DNA of 64,000 bases from Breoghania sp. GTDB lineage: Bacteria > Pseudomonadota > Alphaproteobacteria > Rhizobiales > Stappiaceae. A model generated the notes under the pieces. That model made no database searches and was not told where the DNA came from. It saw nothing but the letters and a program-made list of their open reading frames with translations. Below are positions 29,977 to 37,757 of this stretch, piece after piece (the stretch's first letter is position 1; each line of letters begins with the position of its first letter). The translations under genes were made by a program, and so were the position numbers. The stretch is taken from assembly GCF_030066895.1 (NCBI RefSeq), contig NZ_JASJAV010000002.1, forward strand, positions 62,001 to 126,000, written 5' to 3'.

Positions 29977-30984
29977 CTATTCGACCGCCAGCGCGGCGTC
30001 GATCAACGTCTGACCACCGTCGACCTTTTCGGCGAAGTTCTTGTAGGAGATCGCCTTGGCGATATCGAGCCAGGCCTTGTAGTCGTCCGCGCTCATCTCC
30101 ACGACCTTGACCTCGGCGTCCTCGTAGGCCTTGACCAGCTTGTCATCAAGCCCCTTGGCCTCGCCGACGAAGTAGTCCTGCGTGACCTTGCCCGCTGCCA
30201 TCAGCGCATCGCGCTGCGCGTCATCCAGCTTGTCCCAGGTGCGCTTGGACATGAGGATCGGCTCGTACATGAACCAAAGGGCGTTGGCGCCCGACTTGGT
30301 CAGGCAGGTGACCTGCTCGTAGATGCGGTAGGAAACGAAGGACCCTGACGAGGTATTGGCAGCGTCGAGCACGCCGGTCTGCAGGCCGGTGTAGATCTCC
30401 GACGACGGCATCGACGCAATCGAGGCGCCCGCACCCACGAGCATCTGCTCGAATGCTGGCCCCGCTGCGCGCGTCACCTGACCCTTGATGCTCTCCGGCG
30501 AGGTGAGATGCACTGCTGCTTGGATGCGAACGCACCCGCCAGCCACGCATCGGCCAGAACCACAACACCCGCGTCATTCACGATCTGCTTGATCTGCTTG
30601 ATCTGCTTCATGAACGGGGAATTGTTCAGCCGCTGCGCACGGTCGTGGTTGCGCACCAGCTCCGGCATCAAGGTGGCGGAGAATTCAGGGTGACGACCGG
30701 AGGCATAGTCGAGCGGGAAGGCGGAGATGTCGAGCTGGCCTTTCACCATGGCGCCCCACTGTTTTTTCGGCTTGAACAGCGAGCGCCCCGGATAGACCTG
30801 GATCCTTCAGGCCCACATTGGCCTTCTCCACTTCGCGCGCGAGAATTTGCACCATCTCGTCGCGCACGTCGCCCTTGCCGCCGGGCCATTGGTGCGATGC
30901 CTTGAGCGTAACGCCGGCCATGTGAGCGGCGCCAGCGGTAATGGTGGCGATGGGGATCGATTTCCGCAAAGCGGTCGTCAGCAT
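29977..30984 (-). pseudogene. TRAP transporter periplasmic solute-binding protein (DctP type), frameshifted
   Basis: DctP-family extracytoplasmic receptor, probably for malonate from its neighbours. The start MLTTALRKSIPIATITAGAA is followed by VTLKASHQWPGGKGDVRDEM, QLDISAFPLDYASGRHPEFS, PSSEIYTGLQTGVLDAANTS (ligand-binding region with the family Arg replaced or displaced) and KRTWDKLDDAQRDALMAAGK. Frameshifts lie at about 30790 and about 30515. GATCTGCTT is repeated three times at 30582-30608, giving QIKQIKQIV where related proteins have one or two units. The usual hydrophobic leader is short, so part of the signal peptide may be missing. ATG 30984 follows GGGAGGG. Confidence 0.8.
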
Positions 30985-31283
30985 TTCGTTCCCTCCCACC
31001 GGTCGTCGCTGGTCTTATAACGTTAGGGAAGGGTAGCTTGACGGAGCCGTGCACACAGAGTCAAGATCGTTGTATACAAGAAATGAGGGAAAGACCTTAT
31101 ATAAACTTAGAGGAAGAACGAAAATACAAGCGTTTCCCTCGCGTTTTCCAACGTTCAGTCATAGTGCGATGCGGGTCGTGTATATCCTTTTCACCGATAG
31201 TTATGGGCGATGCATCGCATTGTTTTTCGGGTTCAAAGGGAAGGGACGCGGTTTCCGGCATGTGTTGCTTGTGAGGCATGTGA
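30985..31283. promoter_or_regulatory. Divergent promoter region with GntR-type palindrome
   Basis: The 300 bases between the TRAP/mat genes (left) and the GntR regulator gene (right) hold a perfect 10-base palindrome TTGTATACAA at 31070-31079. This is a typical FadR/VanR-subfamily operator core (TGTATACA). A looser GTGTATAT occurs at about 31177. The region is more A+T-rich than its surroundings. Probable site of MatR-type autoregulation; no promoter hexamers can be assigned firmly. Confidence 0.5.
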
Positions 31284-31953
31284 ATGAGTGAGCGTATTGC
31301 CGACAGGCTGTGCGACCAGCTTGAGCAGGATATTCTGACCGGAGCCTATGCGCCCGGAGACCGGCTGGACGAGGTGCGGCTCGCCCAGCGCTTCGATGTC
31401 TCCCGCACGCCGATCCGCGAGGCGTTTCAGCATCTTGCGGCCTCCGGCCTGCTTGAACTGAAGCCCCGGCGCGGCGCCTTTGTGCGCAGACCCTCCGTCT
31501 CCGAGATCATCGAGATGTTCGAGGTCATGGCCGAGTTCGAGGGCATGTGCGGCCGTCTTGCGGCCCGGCGCATCACCAAGGCGGAAACCGAGGAGCTGAT
31601 CGATGCTCTGCAGGCCTGCAAGGCGGTCTGCGCGCGCGGGGGAACTCGACACCTATTATTATGAGAACGAGCGTTTTCACCTCGTGATCTACCGTGCCTG
31701 CGGCAACAGCTATCTCTGCGATCAGGCGATGACGCTGCACCGGCGGCTGAAGCCTTATCGCCGCCTGCAACTGCGCGTGCGCGGCCGCATGCGTCGTTCT
31801 TTGAGCGAGTACTGCGCCAGTCGAAGCGATCATGAAGGAGAGGCCACAGCAGGCGGAAGAGGCCCTGAAAAGCCAAATCCTGTCCAGGGCGAGGGCTTCA
31901 ACGATCTCGTTGCCGGTCTGGAACGCGAGAAGCGGCAGGCAAGGGCCGGATAG
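31284..31953 (+). pseudogene. GntR/FadR-family regulator of the malonate genes (MatR-like), frameshifted
   Basis: N-terminal winged helix: LEQDILTGAYAPGDRLDEVRLAQRFDVSRTPIREAFQHL. The FCD ligand domain has the metal/ligand residues in FEVMAEFEGMCGRLAARR and ENERFHLVIYRACGNSYL. The frame shifts at about 31640, at about 31815 and again at about 31895, where GEGFNDLVAGLEREKRQARAG ends it. Divergent orientation to the malonate TRAP-matAB genes and the palindrome between them point to a MatR role. The DNA-binding domain alone would still be made. Confidence 0.8.
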
Positions 31954-32021
31954 GGGCCTTTTGTCGCCTGGCGTAAGGGCATTGACTCCAAATTCACCAT
32001 ATTGGGGCTTATATCCGGCCC

Positions 32022-32297
32022 ATGCGCGCGTTGATTGCTCTCTGTCTCCCCGTCGTCGTGGCTCTGGTCCTGGGCTCGATGACCGTTGTCCAATTGTTGC
32101 CGAGCGGATCGGAACTGCTGCAGAACCAGAAACAGCAGACGGATCAGGCTCTGCGCGAACAGTTGCGCAAGCGGCACCAGGAGCTGAGTGATCGACAGCA
32201 GGACGAGATACGGCGCAAGACGGAAGAGCTCCCGCGCCGTCAGAGCCGGGAAGAACTTCGGCGCGATACCGCTATTCCCCCCACCAAGACGCGTTGA
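32022..32297 (+). CDS. Small membrane-anchored or secreted charged helical protein
   Basis: 91 residues: one hydrophobic N-terminal segment (LIALCLPVVVALVLGSMTVVQLL) that may be a signal anchor, then an extremely charged Gln/Arg/Glu-rich stretch (QKQQTDQALREQLRKRHQEL onward) predicted to be one long helix or coiled coil. No family recognised. ATG 32022 has only weak upstream A/G-rich sequence. It runs toward the cytochrome b561 gene and ends 31 bases before it. It may be a real small gene because codon use looks ordinary, but this is unproved. Confidence 0.45.
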   Translation: MRALIALCLPVVVALVLGSMTVVQLLPSGSELLQNQKQQTDQALREQLRKRHQELSDRQQDEIRRKTEELPRRQSREELRRDTAIPPTKTR

Positions 32298-32328
32298 CGA
32301 GGGGAGGTGGGACGGGTGCCGCCAGAGG

Positions 32329-32868
32329 TCAGGCGCCTGCCACCATTCGCATCAAGGTGCGGTCGCGGCGCACGAAATGGTGGAACAGCGCGCCCGCGAT
32401 ATGCATCAGCACCAGCGCGGTCATCAAAAGTCCCAGCGTTTCATGCAGGCCGAGGAACGTGTCGGCGGTCGCCTTGTCCTTGTCGACAATCGGCGGCAGC
32501 GTGAAAAGCCAGAAAACTTTGATCGGCGCACCATAGGCCGACGTTCCGATCCAGCCGACGACCGGCTGCACGAGCAGCAACGCATAGAGCAGAATGTGCA
32601 CGATATGTGCCACGATGCGCTGCGGGAGTGGGATATCTTCCGGAATGGCGGCGGGCGGGTTCTTCCACCTCCACACGAGCCAGGCCGCGGTAATGATGAA
32701 CAGCACCACCCCGCAGGAGCGGTGATAATCGAACAGGAAATTCTGAATCCAGCCGGACGGTGCACTCAGCATCACCAATCCGGCCGGGATCATCGTCAGG
32801 ACAAGGGCCGCGGTGACCCAGTGAAATGCGCGCGCCGTCGCTCCGTAGGCAATCTCGTCAACCTGCAT
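32329..32868 (-). CDS. Cytochrome b561-family membrane protein
   Basis: 180 residues, four membrane helices with the usual haem-ligand pattern: RAFHWVTAALVLTMIPAGLVM (His in helix 1), FDYHRSCGVVLFIITAAWLVWR (helix 2), IVAHIVHILLYALLLVQPVVGW (helix 3) and GLHETLGLLMTALVLMHIAGALFHHFV (helix 4). Members shuttle electrons across the membrane, often quinol-linked, and some are superoxide:quinone oxidoreductases. ATG 32868 follows GGAGGTGACTGC. Undamaged. It lies downstream of ribA in the same direction. Confidence 0.88.
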   Translation of the reverse strand: MQVDEIAYGATARAFHWVTAALVLTMIPAGLVMLSAPSGWIQNFLFDYHRSCGVVLFIITAAWLVWRWKNPPAAIPEDIPLPQRIVAHIVHILLYALLLVQPVVGWIGTSAYGAPIKVFWLFTLPPIVDKDKATADTFLGLHETLGLLMTALVLMHIAGALFHHFVRRDRTLMRMVAGA

Positions 32869-32978
32869 GCAGTCACCTCCCCTCAAAATGGAGGGGTATG
32901 CTAACGGATTATACGGACCCTGTCGTTAGGGAAGGATGGGTGCGAAACGCTTTCGACCAGACAACAGAAAGCTGCCCC

Positions 32979-34124
32979 TTAAACGGTCTCCAGCAGACCG
33001 GCCGTGTCGTCCAGCATGTGTTCGGCCCGGCGCGCCTTGGTTTCCAGATAGCGGCGATTGTCCGGATTGACGGGGGTGACCACAGGCAGACGGCCCGCAA
33101 TCTCGATCCCGGCTGACGCCAACCCGGTCAACTTGGTCGGGTTGTTGGTGAGAAGCGTGATTGTCTCCCAGCCCAGCCGTTTCAGCATGTATCCGGCCGA
33201 GTGGTAGTCACGTTCGTCGTCGTGGAACCCGAGTAACTTGTTGGCGTCGACCGTATCGAGCCCCTGATCCTGCAGCGTGTAGGCGTGCATCTTGTTGGCT
33301 AGGCCGAGCCCACGGCCTTCCTGATCGAGATAGATCAGGCAACCGCCGCCCAACTCCTCAAGCCGGTGGAGGGCAAGCTGAAGCTGTTCGCCGCAATCGC
33401 AGCGCCGGGATCCGAAGATATCGCCGGTCAGGCAGGAGGAGTGCACGCGCACCGGTACCGGGGCATCCGCCTTCGGTTCGCCGACGATGACCACGGTTGC
33501 AATCCCGCCGATGGCATTGCGGAAGATTACGAAGCGCGAGTTGATGCCGTCCGCGATGGGAACGCGCGCCTGGCTCACGGGCTTGAATGTGGCCGCAAGC
33601 CGGGGGCGGAAGGCCTCCACATCGTCGGCGCGAACGGTGATCGCGGCTTCCTCTCCGAAGGTTGCCTCCACGGGCTCGGAGACGAGACAGACGGGAATGC
33701 GCTGGGCAAGCTTGGCAAGTTCCACCGCGACGCCTGCGATCCTTCCCGCCGGTTCGAAAACCGGCAAGTTCTCCGGCTTGAGGCCGGTGGCGATCTCCAT
33801 CAGGCGCGCGACATCCGGGTCGCCTTCCTGGATCGAGGCGATCGCGGTCACCACCGCACCCTGGGCGACTTCCTGCGGCAGGTCCATCATCCCGGCGCGC
33901 ACGGCGGAAAGGACCAGTGATGCGCGTCCTTCGCAATAGTTTTCGATGAACGCGGCAAGCTGCGTATCGTCAATGCCGTCGATCGCCAGCACGAAACGCA
34001 CGCCCTCATCATCCGCGATGGCGAGCGGTCGGTGGCCCTGAATTTCGCCCAGCGCCCGATGCACGGCCGTCAGGAGCGGGTCCCCGAAGGTCGAGGAGGA
34101 CAATGAAATGTTTTTCTGAAGCAT
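32979..34124 (-). CDS. ribA: GTP cyclohydrolase II (RibA) with an N-terminal extension
   Basis: Opens the imidazole ring of GTP, the first step of riboflavin synthesis. The C-terminal 200 residues carry all catalytic features: RVHSSCLTGDIFGSRRCDCG (three zinc Cys), LIYLDQEGRGLGLANKMHAY, DANKLLGFHDDERDY and TLLTNNPTKLTGL. The N-terminal 170 residues look like the degenerate RibB-related domain found on many alphaproteobacterial RibA proteins; I see no intact DHBP synthase site. ATG 34124 matches the family length (about 381 residues). Undamaged. It is the last of five same-strand genes with an odd composition (dehydrogenase, PTPS-like, GT4, methyltransferase), so it could serve a special pathway rather than, or as well as, riboflavin. 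Confidence 0.9.
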   Translation of the reverse strand: MLQKNISLSSSTFGDPLLTAVHRALGEIQGHRPLAIADDEGVRFVLAIDGIDDTQLAAFIENYCEGRASLVLSAVRAGMMDLPQEVAQGAVVTAIASIQEGDPDVARLMEIATGLKPENLPVFEPAGRIAGVAVELAKLAQRIPVCLVSEPVEATFGEEAAITVRADDVEAFRPRLAATFKPVSQARVPIADGINSRFVIFRNAIGGIATVVIVGEPKADAPVPVRVHSSCLTGDIFGSRRCDCGEQLQLALHRLEELGGGCLIYLDQEGRGLGLANKMHAYTLQDQGLDTVDANKLLGFHDDERDYHSAGYMLKRLGWETITLLTNNPTKLTGLASAGIEIAGRLPVVTPVNPDNRRYLETKARRAEHMLDDTAGLLETV

Positions 34125-34289
34125 CACATTCGTTTCGTAACTTGTGGTCCACCCAGTAACACCGGGACGACGAACAGGCAATTCACCCTGTTCCTTCCGC
34201 CGGTTCCGCAAGGGCGCTCACCCTATCAGAGGTCCCGCTCCAGAAAACCCACTTTTCGAACACTCCGGCGTGAAGTCCTGGTGTGCCGG

Positions 34290-35105
34290 TCAATTCGGCA
34301 CGTCTGTCGGCAGGGCGAAGATGTCGATATGCCCGACCTGGATTTGAGACCGTCCGGCATCGATCTCCTCTAGCCGAAATCGTGTCCAGGCCTGCAGATC
34401 TTCTGCGCTCAAGCCCCCGATTTCTGCTGCAGCATTCGCCCAGCCTTCTACCAGCTCACGCTGAAAGATGGGTTCGTCTTCGCGACAAGTCCAGTCCGAG
34501 CGCGCCTGAACCACTTTGAACCCTGCCTTTTCAAGGCGTTCGATCGCATGGGCGGCGGCATTCGGTCCAAGTGCGGGACCAAATCCCTTCTCCCCGTGCT
34601 GGTGCCGGTTGACCAGATCTGTCACCTCGTCATCGAGGGCGTGCTGCGGAGAACACGTAACACGTCCGTCATAGGTGAGAGCTGCGTAAAACGGCAGGCG
34701 CCGTTCGGCCAGGGCGTCGATGAGGCCGACGAGCCAGTCTTCGGAGAGCAGATCGAGAAAGGCGGAGGTGGTGACGAGATCCACCCGGTCAAGCAGGGGA
34801 AACGGTCCCGCTGCAAGGTCCACCTTGATCGTTTCAAGCTCTGCGATCCCGCCGAGCCCCGTGCACTCGGCACGTGCGCGCGTCAAAAGAGCGGCATCGT
34901 GATCGACAAGCTGCCAGCGTTGTCCGGCGGGCAGAAGGGAGCAGAGCGCGCGAACGGTCGAGCCGGTGCCGCAGGCAAAGTCGACGACGAGCGGGGCCTG
35001 CGCATTGCTGAGCGCGGAAATCACGGCGGCCCGGATTTCCGGGGCGCGCGCCCGTTCGTCGGCCGGTTCGCGCAAGGTCAGCCAGTCAGCGGAAAATCCG
35101 GTCAT
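34290..35105 (-). CDS. Class I SAM-dependent methyltransferase in the pterin-like cluster
   Basis: 271 residues with motif I LVVDFACGTGSTVRALCSLLP, the acidic residue of strand 2 in WQLVDHDAALLTRA, and motif IV region DRVDLVTTSAFLDLLSEDWL. It then has family-specific RLPFYAALTYDGRVTCSPQHALD and HQHGEKGFGPALGPNAA, which resemble other cluster-bound methyltransferases rather than rRNA or ubiquinone enzymes. The ATG start overlaps the glycosyltransferase stop (ATGA), so the two are translationally coupled. Undamaged. The methyl acceptor is unknown; a pterin, flavin or glycoside is an inference from neighbours. Confidence 0.85.
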   Translation of the reverse strand: MTGFSADWLTLREPADERARAPEIRAAVISALSNAQAPLVVDFACGTGSTVRALCSLLPAGQRWQLVDHDAALLTRARAECTGLGGIAELETIKVDLAAGPFPLLDRVDLVTTSAFLDLLSEDWLVGLIDALAERRLPFYAALTYDGRVTCSPQHALDDEVTDLVNRHQHGEKGFGPALGPNAAAHAIERLEKAGFKVVQARSDWTCREDEPIFQRELVEGWANAAAEIGGLSAEDLQAWTRFRLEEIDAGRSQIQVGHIDIFALPTDVPN

Positions 35106-36220
35106 CGTTTTTGCTCTGCAGGTTCGGCAAAACGTTCAAGCGCGTCCGCGAAGGCATTCGCGGCATCCCGCCAATTCGGCACCTTTTCCGCTACCGTGCG
35201 GGCGCCCGCCGCATATTCTTCGCGCAACGGTGCATCTTCCAGCATCCGTTGTAACGTCTGTCTGAAGCCGTGTACGTCGTCGGCCCCGACGGTGATCCCG
35301 GCCTCATCCGGCACGGTTTCGGCCACGGCGCCGTTGCCACTGGCCACCACTGGAACACCATGCGCGATCGCCTCGGCGAAAACCATACCGTATCCCTCGT
35401 ACTGGCTGGCCAGAACGAAGAGATCGGCTTGTTCATAGAACGAATTCAATCGCTCCCGGCAGACGGCGCCGTGCAGCGTCACGCGATCGGCAAGCGGTGG
35501 CGTTTCTGCCTGTTGGCGGATCCTGGCGGCGCATTCGGGATCGAAATCCGCGCTGCCGACAATGTCGAGGTGAAACGGCAGGTCCGTCATCTCCGCCAGC
35601 GCATTAAGCAGGATCGCATGTCCCTTGCGCGGCACCAGCGAGCCTGCAGACAGAAGCCGGATCGGTGCGCCTGCCGGGCGTCGTCGGGCTCGATATGGGA
35701 CGCGATCCGTCCCGGGCGCCACGACCGCGATGCGTGTCAATGCGACGTCGTAATCCTCTGACAACACGCGTGCAATCGCCGGGCTAGGAACGATGACGCC
35801 GTGTGCACCGGCAAGTGCCTGCCGTTCGCTCACCTTGAAGGTTGCAGCCGCCTCCCGACTGAGCCCGCTTTCCAGCGCCAGCGGATGATGGACGATGCCG
35901 ATCAATGGACGGTTTGGGCCGAGCACCGTACTCGCATTCGGCAAGGCCCCGAGTGCCAGTCCGTCGATGACGACCGGCACCGTCTCCGGCAGTTCCGACA
36001 GTTGCCGATAGGCGCGTTGGCGCGTCTGGTGACCGGCAAAGGGAAAGCCGTCTCCAAGCGATACGGGCTCCACCTCCCAGCCGTGCGTAACAAGCCCGGC
36101 GATGATCCGCCGGTCATATTCATAGCCGCCGCTCGGCGTATCGATGGCGCCGGGATAGACGAAGGCAAGGCGAGGGGCCGGCTCACCTATCATTGGCGTT
36201 TCCAGTAGTCGGGGCTTCAT
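35102..36220 (-). CDS. GT4-family glycosyltransferase
   Basis: GT-B retaining glycosyltransferase. The N-domain has RLAFVYPGAIDTPSGGYEYD with the Gly-rich acceptor-side loop; the C-domain has IRLLSAGSLVPRKGHAILLNAL and the donor-binding E-x7-E motif in LASQYEGYGMVFAEAIAHGVPVVA. ATG 36220 is possible, but ATG 36193 (MIGEPAPRLAF) is as likely because it leaves only a short overlap with the upstream PTPS-like gene. Undamaged over about 370 residues. Free-standing in a cluster with pterin/flavin-type enzymes, it could glycosylate a small molecule, as pterin glycosyltransferases do in cyanobacteria. That comparison is functional, not sequence-based. Confidence 0.88.
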   Translation of the reverse strand: MKPRLLETPMIGEPAPRLAFVYPGAIDTPSGGYEYDRRIIAGLVTHGWEVEPVSLGDGFPFAGHQTRQRAYRQLSELPETVPVVIDGLALGALPNASTVLGPNRPLIGIVHHPLALESGLSREAAATFKVSERQALAGAHGVIVPSPAIARVLSEDYDVALTRIAVVAPGTDRVPYRARRRPAGAPIRLLSAGSLVPRKGHAILLNALAEMTDLPFHLDIVGSADFDPECAARIRQQAETPPLADRVTLHGAVCRERLNSFYEQADLFVLASQYEGYGMVFAEAIAHGVPVVASGNGAVAETVPDEAGITVGADDVHGFRQTLQRMLEDAPLREEYAAGARTVAEKVPNWRDAANAFADALERFAEPAEQKR

Positions 36221-36602
36221 ACCAGGCGCGCGCCACGTGGCTTTCCGACAGGGTCACCTTGATCCGGTCAAGCTCCGATCCGGTGCGACCCAGGCCGTCC
36301 GCGCGCGCGATTTCGCTGAGTTTCTCGTGAATGTGGCCGGTCAGGAACTCCGTAGTGGTGTTGATGCCGGAAAACGCCTCCACCTCATCGAGATTGCGGT
36401 AGTTGAGCGGTTCTAGAATGGATTTCAGCGCCTCGTGCGCCCGCCCGATATCGATGACGACGCCGTTCTCGTCGAGCGTCTTGGCAAAGAAGGCGGCATC
36501 GACCACGAAGGTGGCGCCGTGCAGTGCCTGGGCCTGTCCGAACAGGCTACCGGTAAAACTATGGGCGATCATGATGTGATCGCGGACTTCGACGGCAAAC
36601 AC
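36183..36602 (-). CDS. 6-pyruvoyl-tetrahydropterin synthase/QueD-like protein, atypical active site
   Basis: 139 residues with the overall PTPS fold pattern: MFAVEVRDHIMIAHSF, ALHGATFVVDAAFFAKTLDENGVVIDIGRA, FSGINTTTEFLTGHIHEKL and ESHVARAWYE. In canonical enzymes the site contains C-x3-H-G-H. Here the stretch reads AQALHGATF, so the catalytic Cys and the third zinc His are missing. It may bind a pterin differently or catalyse another step. GTG 36602 follows AAGGAG. It overlaps the glycosyltransferase gene and sits 94 bases after the dehydrogenase gene. Undamaged; no queuosine genes are near, which argues against a QueD role. Confidence 0.8.
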   Translation of the reverse strand: MFAVEVRDHIMIAHSFTGSLFGQAQALHGATFVVDAAFFAKTLDENGVVIDIGRAHEALKSILEPLNYRNLDEVEAFSGINTTTEFLTGHIHEKLSEIARADGLGRTGSELDRIKVTLSESHVARAWYEAPTTGNANDR

Positions 36603-36696
36603 ACGTAACTCCTTGCGATTTCAATTTTGGAAATGGTTCGGGGATTTTGCGGCAATGCGTTGCCGGCTTTGTGCTGCGAGCCGCGCCTGTCCTCCC

Positions 36697-37701
36697 TCAT
36701 GCGCCGCCGTAGTCGACCACCTGACACAGGATGCCGCTGTTTTCCTCAAAGATACGCGGCAACGCCTCCGGCAGGTCGTCAAAACCGATCGGCTCTTCAA
36801 GAAGCGCATCGAGGCGGTCATCGTCAAGCAGCGAGACGACGGTGCGGTTGCGGCGTGCAAAATCCCAGCGCGCGCGCCGCGCCGCCGGTATGCGTCCGAC
36901 CTGGCTCGCCAAAAGCTTCAGCCGTCGGCTGTGGAAGGCTCCGCCGAGAGGCACGGTGACGGGTTTGGCCCTGTACCAGCTCATTTCCACGACGCTCGCT
37001 TCGTCCCCGGCAAGCTCCAGAGCGGTGGCAAGTCCGGCCTCGTGAGCACTGGCATGGATCACGAGGTCGTTATTGCGTCGTGCGTTCTCCGGTTTGGCGA
37101 AGGACAAGCCGAGATCCCTGGCAATCTGCGCCCTTGCGTCATTGATATCGACGAGTTCGGCTGAGGTCGCGGGAATTTGAGCGCAAAGCCAGGCCGTTAG
37201 CAGGCCCACGACGCCGCCTCCGACCACGGCAATGTGATCGCCGGGTGCTGGCTGGGCATCCCACACGGCAGTAAGAGCGGTCTGCAAATTGCCGCAAAGG
37301 ACGGCTCTTTTTGGCGGCAAGCTATCCGGGAGAAGCGTCGCCGTATCGATCGGCGCGTCGAACAGGGTCTGGTGAGGATGCAGGACGAAAACGCGCTGCC
37401 CCAGCCATTCGGGCGGCCCGGCGGTGACTTGGCCGACGCTCTGGTAGCCGTATTTGACGGGAAAGGGAAAATCGCCCGCCTGCATCGGCGCGCGCATGCG
37501 CTGCCACTCGGTTTCAGGTACGGCGCCCGCAAAGACGAGCCCCTCCGTTCCCCGGCTGATGCCGCTGGCGATGGTGCGAACGCGAATGTGATCGGGGGGA
37601 AGCTTCCCCAACGTTTCATGATGTATTGCAGTGCAGCGAGGCGCGATGTACCAAAGGGCCGCGGCGTCGCTGGAAGCAGTCGCCATTTCCGTTTCAACCA
37701 T
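36697..37701 (-). CDS. Zinc-type alcohol dehydrogenase-like (MDR) oxidoreductase
   Basis: 334 residues of the medium-chain dehydrogenase superfamily. The N-terminal catalytic domain has VRTIASGISRGTEGLVFAG where classic zinc enzymes have CGSD, and PFPVKYGYQSVGQV, so the catalytic zinc Cys is absent. The Rossmann domain has DHIAVVGGGVVGLLTAWLC with the GxGxxG pattern and SAELVDINDARAQIARDLG. It is closest in style to the BchC/theta-like 'zinc-binding dehydrogenase' group with small or no metal site. ATG 37701 is clear. First gene of the minus-strand cluster, divergent from opgH with 56 bases between starts. Undamaged. Confidence 0.85.
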   Translation of the reverse strand: MVETEMATASSDAAALWYIAPRCTAIHHETLGKLPPDHIRVRTIASGISRGTEGLVFAGAVPETEWQRMRAPMQAGDFPFPVKYGYQSVGQVTAGPPEWLGQRVFVLHPHQTLFDAPIDTATLLPDSLPPKRAVLCGNLQTALTAVWDAQPAPGDHIAVVGGGVVGLLTAWLCAQIPATSAELVDINDARAQIARDLGLSFAKPENARRNNDLVIHASAHEAGLATALELAGDEASVVEMSWYRAKPVTVPLGGAFHSRRLKLLASQVGRIPAARRARWDFARRNRTVVSLLDDDRLDALLEEPIGFDDLPEALPRIFEENSGILCQVVDYGGA

Positions 37702-37757
37702 TTTCGTATCCGTTCCTCAGCCGATCTCTTGTCGGCTCCAATTCGGGTGACCCTTGC

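Noticed and set aside
34125..34289. FMN riboswitch upstream of ribA
   Set aside because: The 165-base gap shows no recognisable RFN element pieces, and ribA probably belongs to a longer transcript.
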